54,310 nucleotides of DNA. It comes from Mycobacterium tilburgii. GTDB taxonomy: Bacteria; Actinomycetota; Actinomycetes; Mycobacteriales; Mycobacteriaceae. A program made the translations under genes and the position numbers. Where the stretch lies: the NCBI RefSeq assembly GCF_902168065.1, contig NZ_LR655709.1, forward strand, positions 1 to 54,310, in the 5' to 3' direction. Below are positions 51,350-54,310 of the stretch, piece after piece. Position 1 is the first letter of the stretch. Every line of letters begins with the position of its first letter. Under the pieces are notes generated by a model. The model had not been told where the DNA came from, did no database searches, and worked only from the letters and a program-made list of their open reading frames with translations.

Positions 51350-52981
51350 ATGGCCAACCCGCGAGCCGGTCAGCCGGCCCAGCCCGAAGACCTCGTCGAC
51401 CTGTCCCATCTAGTCACGGCGTACTACGCCATCCAACCCGACCCCGAGGACGTTGCGCAGCAAGTTGTGTTCGGCACGGCGGGCCACCGTGGTTCGTCCC
51501 TCAACGGCGCCTTCAACGAAGCCCACATCGTGGCGATCACGCAGGCGATCGTCGAGTATCGGACGGCCCACGGGACGACCGGGCCGTTGTTCCTCGGCAG
51601 GGATACACACGGTCTCTCCGAGCCGGCGTGGGTTTCGGCGCTCGAGGTGCTGGCCGCCAACGAGGTGACTACGGTGATCGACTCGGCCGACCGCTACACG
51701 CCGACCCCGGCGATCAGCCACGCCATCCTCCGGTACAACGGGGGGCGCACCGAGGCATTCGCCGACGGCATTGTCGTGACGCCCTCGCACAACCCGCCGC
51801 CCGACGGCGGCTTCAAATACAACCCGCCCAACGGTGGGCCGGCTGACACCGAAGCGACCAACGCAATCGCCAAGCGCGCCAACGAGATTCTGCGAGCCGA
51901 TGGCTCCGGGGTGAAACGGGTGCCGCTGGCGCGGGCACTGCAGACGGCGCGGCGTCACGACTACCTGGACAGCTACGTCGACGACCTGCCGAACGTCGTG
52001 GACGTCGACGCGATTCGCAAGGCGGGCATCCGGATCGGGGTCGACCCGCTCGGTGGAGCCAGCGTGGACTACTGGGCGGTGATCGCCGAACGGCACCGCC
52101 TCGAGCTGACGGTCGTCAATCCGCTGGTCGATGCGACGTGGCGGTTCATGACGCTCGACCACGACGGCAAGATCCGGATGGATTGCAGCTCCCCGGACGC
52201 CATGGCTTCCCTGATCGCGAACCGTGATCACTACCAGATCGCCACCGGCAACGACGCCGACTCCGACCGGCACGGCATCGTCACCCCGGATGCGGGGTTA
52301 ATGAACCCCAACCACTACCTGGCCGCCGCGATCGACTACCTGTACACGCATCGGCCGTCGTGGCGGACCGGCATCGCGGTGGGCAAGACCGCGGTGAGCT
52401 CCTCAATCATCGACCGGGCGGTCGCCGGGATCGACCGCAAACTCGTCGAGGTGCCGGTCGGTTTTAAGTGGTTTGTGGACGGCTTGATCGGTGGCACCAT
52501 CGGCTTCGGCGGGGAGGAGTCGGCCGGGGCGACGTTCCTGCGGCACGACGGCTCGGTCTGGACCACCGACAAGGACGGCATCATCCTGGCCCTACTGGCC
52601 TCCGAGATCGTCGCGGTCACCGGCGCTACGCCGTCGCAGCGCTATCGGGAGCTGGCCGACAAATACGGCACACCATTCTACGCCCGGGTCGACCAGGCCG
52701 CCACGCGGGAGCAGAAGGCCCGGCTGTCCCGGCTGTCCGCCGACGAGGTCACTGCCACGGAATTGGCCGGAGAACCGATCACCGCCAAGATCACCGCCGC
52801 GCTCGGCAATGGCGCCCCGCTGGGCGGATTGAAAGTGACCACCGCCAATGCATGGTTCGCCGCTAGGCCGTCGGGCACCGAGGACGTGTACAAGATTTAC
52901 GCGGAATCGTTCAACGGGCCCGACCACCTGGCGGAGGTGCAGGAAACCGCGCGTGAGGTGGTCAACAAGGCCATCGGGTGA
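51350..52981 (+). CDS. pgm: Phosphoglucomutase
   Basis: Intact, 543 residues from ATG 51350. VVFGTAGHRGSSLNGAFNE opens the fold, VVTPSHNPPPDGGFKYNPP holds the phosphoserine (about residue 146), TGNDADSDRHG is the metal loop (about 300), FGGEESAGATFL the sugar loop, and ARPSGTEDVYKIYAES the phosphate-binding end. It interconverts glucose 1- and 6-phosphate, feeding glycogen, trehalose and cell-wall sugars. Matches Rv3068c pgmA in place and size. Confidence 0.96.
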   Translation: MANPRAGQPAQPEDLVDLSHLVTAYYAIQPDPEDVAQQVVFGTAGHRGSSLNGAFNEAHIVAITQAIVEYRTAHGTTGPLFLGRDTHGLSEPAWVSALEVLAANEVTTVIDSADRYTPTPAISHAILRYNGGRTEAFADGIVVTPSHNPPPDGGFKYNPPNGGPADTEATNAIAKRANEILRADGSGVKRVPLARALQTARRHDYLDSYVDDLPNVVDVDAIRKAGIRIGVDPLGGASVDYWAVIAERHRLELTVVNPLVDATWRFMTLDHDGKIRMDCSSPDAMASLIANRDHYQIATGNDADSDRHGIVTPDAGLMNPNHYLAAAIDYLYTHRPSWRTGIAVGKTAVSSSIIDRAVAGIDRKLVEVPVGFKWFVDGLIGGTIGFGGEESAGATFLRHDGSVWTTDKDGIILALLASEIVAVTGATPSQRYRELADKYGTPFYARVDQAATREQKARLSRLSADEVTATELAGEPITAKITAALGNGAPLGGLKVTTANAWFAARPSGTEDVYKIYAESFNGPDHLAEVQETAREVVNKAIG

Positions 52982-53021
52982 GGGCGGGGGCGGTGGCTGC
53001 CGACCCGGTGTGACCAGCGAC

Positions 53022-53051
53022 TTTGATGGACAGGTGCCGGTGGTGTAGCTT
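53022..53051 (+). promoter_or_regulatory. Candidate promoter for tRNA-Ala
   Basis: TTTGAT (53022-53027) and TAGCTT (53046-53051) are separated by 18 bp, with the tRNA beginning 16 bp after the -10 box. The spacing suits a SigA promoter; unproven. Confidence 0.4.
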
Positions 53052-53066
53052 CGATGGGCACGACTT

Positions 53067-53139
53067 GGGGCTATGGCGCAGCTGGTAGCGCACCACACTG
53101 GCAGTGTGGGGGTCAGGGGTTCGAGTCCCCTTAGCTCCA
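53067..53139 (+). tRNA. alaU: tRNA-Ala (anticodon GGC)
   Basis: Cloverleaf of 73 nt without encoded CCA. Acceptor GGGGCTA pairs with TAGCTCC and includes the G3-U70 wobble that AlaRS recognises. D stem GCGC, anticodon stem CCACA/TGTGG with loop CTGGCAG (anticodon GGC), T stem AGGGG/CCCCT with loop TTCGAGT, discriminator A. It reads GCC/GCU codons. Confidence 0.97.
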
Positions 53140-53432
53140 CCGAGGTAATTGCAGGTCACAGTACAAAAAGCGCTGTCAGGCGAAGACCGCGGCAACATTG
53201 GGCGTAGCTACGCTCCCCATTCAGGGGCGAGACGGCAAGGACGGATCTCTTTACGGGGCAGTGCTTCCGGTAGCTTCCACGACCATCGAAAACCTCACGG
53301 GCGCCGTTCATCATCGAGCGGTGGGGACGGAGACGTCCACCCGAATCGTGGCGGCCCGATCTTCTAGGCACTGCCACCTGCCGGGCAAACAATCACGCGG
53401 TAATGACGGCCGATCGCGGTAAAGTCGCGTTC
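53140..53432. other. Region after tRNA-Ala, nothing recognised
   Basis: About 290 bp without a coding frame I can support. TAAAGT at 53420 could be a -10 box for the next small gene. I looked for a repeat of the tRNA 3' end (an attachment-site scar) and saw none. Confidence 0.5.
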
Positions 53433-53727
53433 GTGAATTTTGAGCGCGGATTGGCCTTGGCGGCGGTTTTGTGTGCCGGGCTGCGTCTTCGCGCGTGCCG
53501 CGGCCGCCGATCCTAATTCCCCGTCTCACGGGCAAGGCAAACAGGCCATCGACGAACAGGTTCAGCAACACCACGTGCGGTTGGATCCCGCCACCGACCT
53601 GAATGAGTACTGTCACCAGGTGCTCATGGGCAGTCTGAAAAGCGGCAAGATCGCCCGGGTGGACTCCGGCCCGGACTTCATCGCGGGTTGTCAAGACGAG
53701 GGGCGCGCGCTCTTGGCTTCGCGGTAG
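53433..53727 (+). pseudogene. Small secreted protein, frameshifted in its signal peptide
   Basis: GTG 53433 codes NFERGLALAAVLCAG, a signal-peptide start. After an indel near 53485 the rest (VFARAAAADPNSPSHGQGKQAIDEQVQQHHVRLDPATDLNEYCHQVLMGSLKSGKIARVDSGPDFIAGCQDEG in pieces) runs to TAG 53727. AAAAD looks like the cleavage site, and two cysteines suggest an exported disulfide protein. It is unlike any family I can name, though size and layout recall DUF732-type proteins. Confidence 0.6.
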
Positions 53728-53978
53728 AGCGCTTCAACGAAATCGTGTCCGGCAAATCGTACTGGCTACTCGAGCAACTCGTGTGAATGTCCAGAGCGGC
53801 GCTCCCTGCCGAGAACCAGCACCTATTCCGTGGGATGCCGTGATCTAATCGGACACTAGCGATGCGCCGCAGGCGATACTAAACGCGCGTGCTATGTCAC
53901 GATCAGCATCGCTATTTACGTGAGGCCCCAAGTGACGCAACCTCTGTGTCCGAGGAACTGACGAGAGTCGTAGGGTGA
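53728..53978. other. Spacer without recognised gene
   Basis: Lower GC than most of the window and no supported frame. It separates the secreted-protein remnant from transposase sequence, so it may contain the outer end of a mobile element. Confidence 0.4.
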
Positions 53979-54310
53979 TCAAGCCGGTTCACCAATGGCC
54001 CTGATCTCTGGTGAGCGTATTGGCTGAAAGCCAATGGCTTGCTGAGTAGCAGCTATCAGCTCGAGTCTCGAAATAAAGCTTACGAGACCGCGTCTCCAAA
54101 TATCCAGGTGTGCCGTTGCGCTAGTTCGCTGCGTCTCGAAAATCCGTCTCAATCGAAAAGTCATAACCCGAACGAATTTTCGTCTGTGGAACTGCGAACC
54201 CCGGTCGCTGTGCACGATGCAGCCCGCGACATCGCCACGACGCGCCACCGCACTGGTGAGGGCCTGTGTGGCCAGTCGTGACTTCATCCGCGAGTCGATG
54301 CAGTAGCCGA
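53979..54310 (-). mobile_element. IS3-family transposase fragment, cut by the window edge
   Basis: Entering from the right edge, the minus strand reads YCIDSRMKSRLATQALTSAVARRGDVAGCIVHSDRGSQF, then RRKFVRV. This is the rve/DDE core of an IS3-type OrfB, with the second catalytic Asp in HSDRGSQ. After about 54160 the expected NAxxESFF segment with the catalytic Glu is missing and the frame (to 53979) is unfamiliar. The element is therefore broken on this side; its other end lies beyond the window. Confidence 0.75.
54019..54035. repeat. Short perfect hairpin
   Basis: ATTGGCT-GAA-AGCCAAT: 7-bp arms, 3-base loop. It lies in the degenerate end of the transposase fragment and could be part of an element end or chance. 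Confidence 0.4.

Noticed and set aside
53067..54310. Attachment-site duplication of the tRNA-Ala 3' end
   Set aside because: No second copy of the T-arm/acceptor sequence was seen downstream in the window.

Overview
This window looks like the chromosome of a slow-growing Mycobacterium that is losing genes. It is GC-rich and keeps long runs in the same order as M. tuberculosis Rv2531c-Rv2578c and Rv3068c-Rv3073c (names from memory of that genome). Mycobacterial signatures include a 13E12-type HNH gene, MmpL, a mycobacterial HelD, PE/PPE-free conserved genes and many GTG/TTG starts. About half of the recognisable genes are broken by frameshifts, stops or deletions. The essential genes (aspS, alaS, efp, nusB, the aro genes, pgm) have uninterrupted frames. 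That contrast argues for real reductive evolution rather than poor sequencing. A host-restricted relative of the M. avium complex such as M. lepraemurium would fit, but this is inference; no search was run.

Layout. 1-3.5 kb: a wrecked DUF222/HNH gene and a wrecked helD, facing each other. 3.6-4.6 kb: an intact radical SAM gene with a promoter that suggests a leaderless mRNA. 4.7-6.3 kb: decayed class II aldolase and DapA-family genes. 6.3-8.45 kb (minus): metallopeptidase, a SRPBCC gene with an internal loss, and a ketopantoate-reductase-like gene without a normal start. 8.5-10.3 kb: aspS. 10.3-15.1 kb: mostly decayed genes, including a multi-kilobase deletion that joins the remains of two genes near 12.6 kb. 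15.1-17.6 kb: intact membrane protein and rarA. 17.6-18.8 kb: two decayed genes.

18.9-31.1 kb is the healthy core: alaS-ruvX-mltG-aroE, then aroC-aroK-aroB-aroQ, then pepQ-efp-nusB and a small membrane gene. The tight spacing and overlaps suggest translational coupling. Together these genes serve alanyl-tRNA charging, peptidoglycan chain termination, the shikimate pathway to chorismate, proline-stretch translation and rRNA antitermination. Only the prepilin-peptidase and Rv2536-like genes are damaged here.

31.1-41.2 kb is a graveyard: an amino-acid decarboxylase, ferredoxin, a P450 reduced to its two ends, alcohol and aldehyde dehydrogenases, a second GntR, an ABC binding protein, a DUF732 protein, a second P450 and an SDR. 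Inside it sits an intact divergent pair, a GntR regulator and a CynX/NimT transporter (35.6-37.5 kb), with a palindromic operator candidate between them and a 13-bp direct repeat on either side.

41.2-54.3 kb: an intact DUF808 membrane protein; an uninterrupted MmpL whose TM4 Asp is replaced by Tyr; decayed acyl-reductase, sulfotransferase, selO, mbtK-like and DUF190 genes; intact pgm; a tRNA-Ala(GGC); and a fragment of an IS3-type transposase at the edge. I found no CRISPR array, prophage or clearly new system. The main interest is the record of genome decay: short tandem duplications, frameshifts that cancel out, chimeric junctions, and open frames that have lost key residues.
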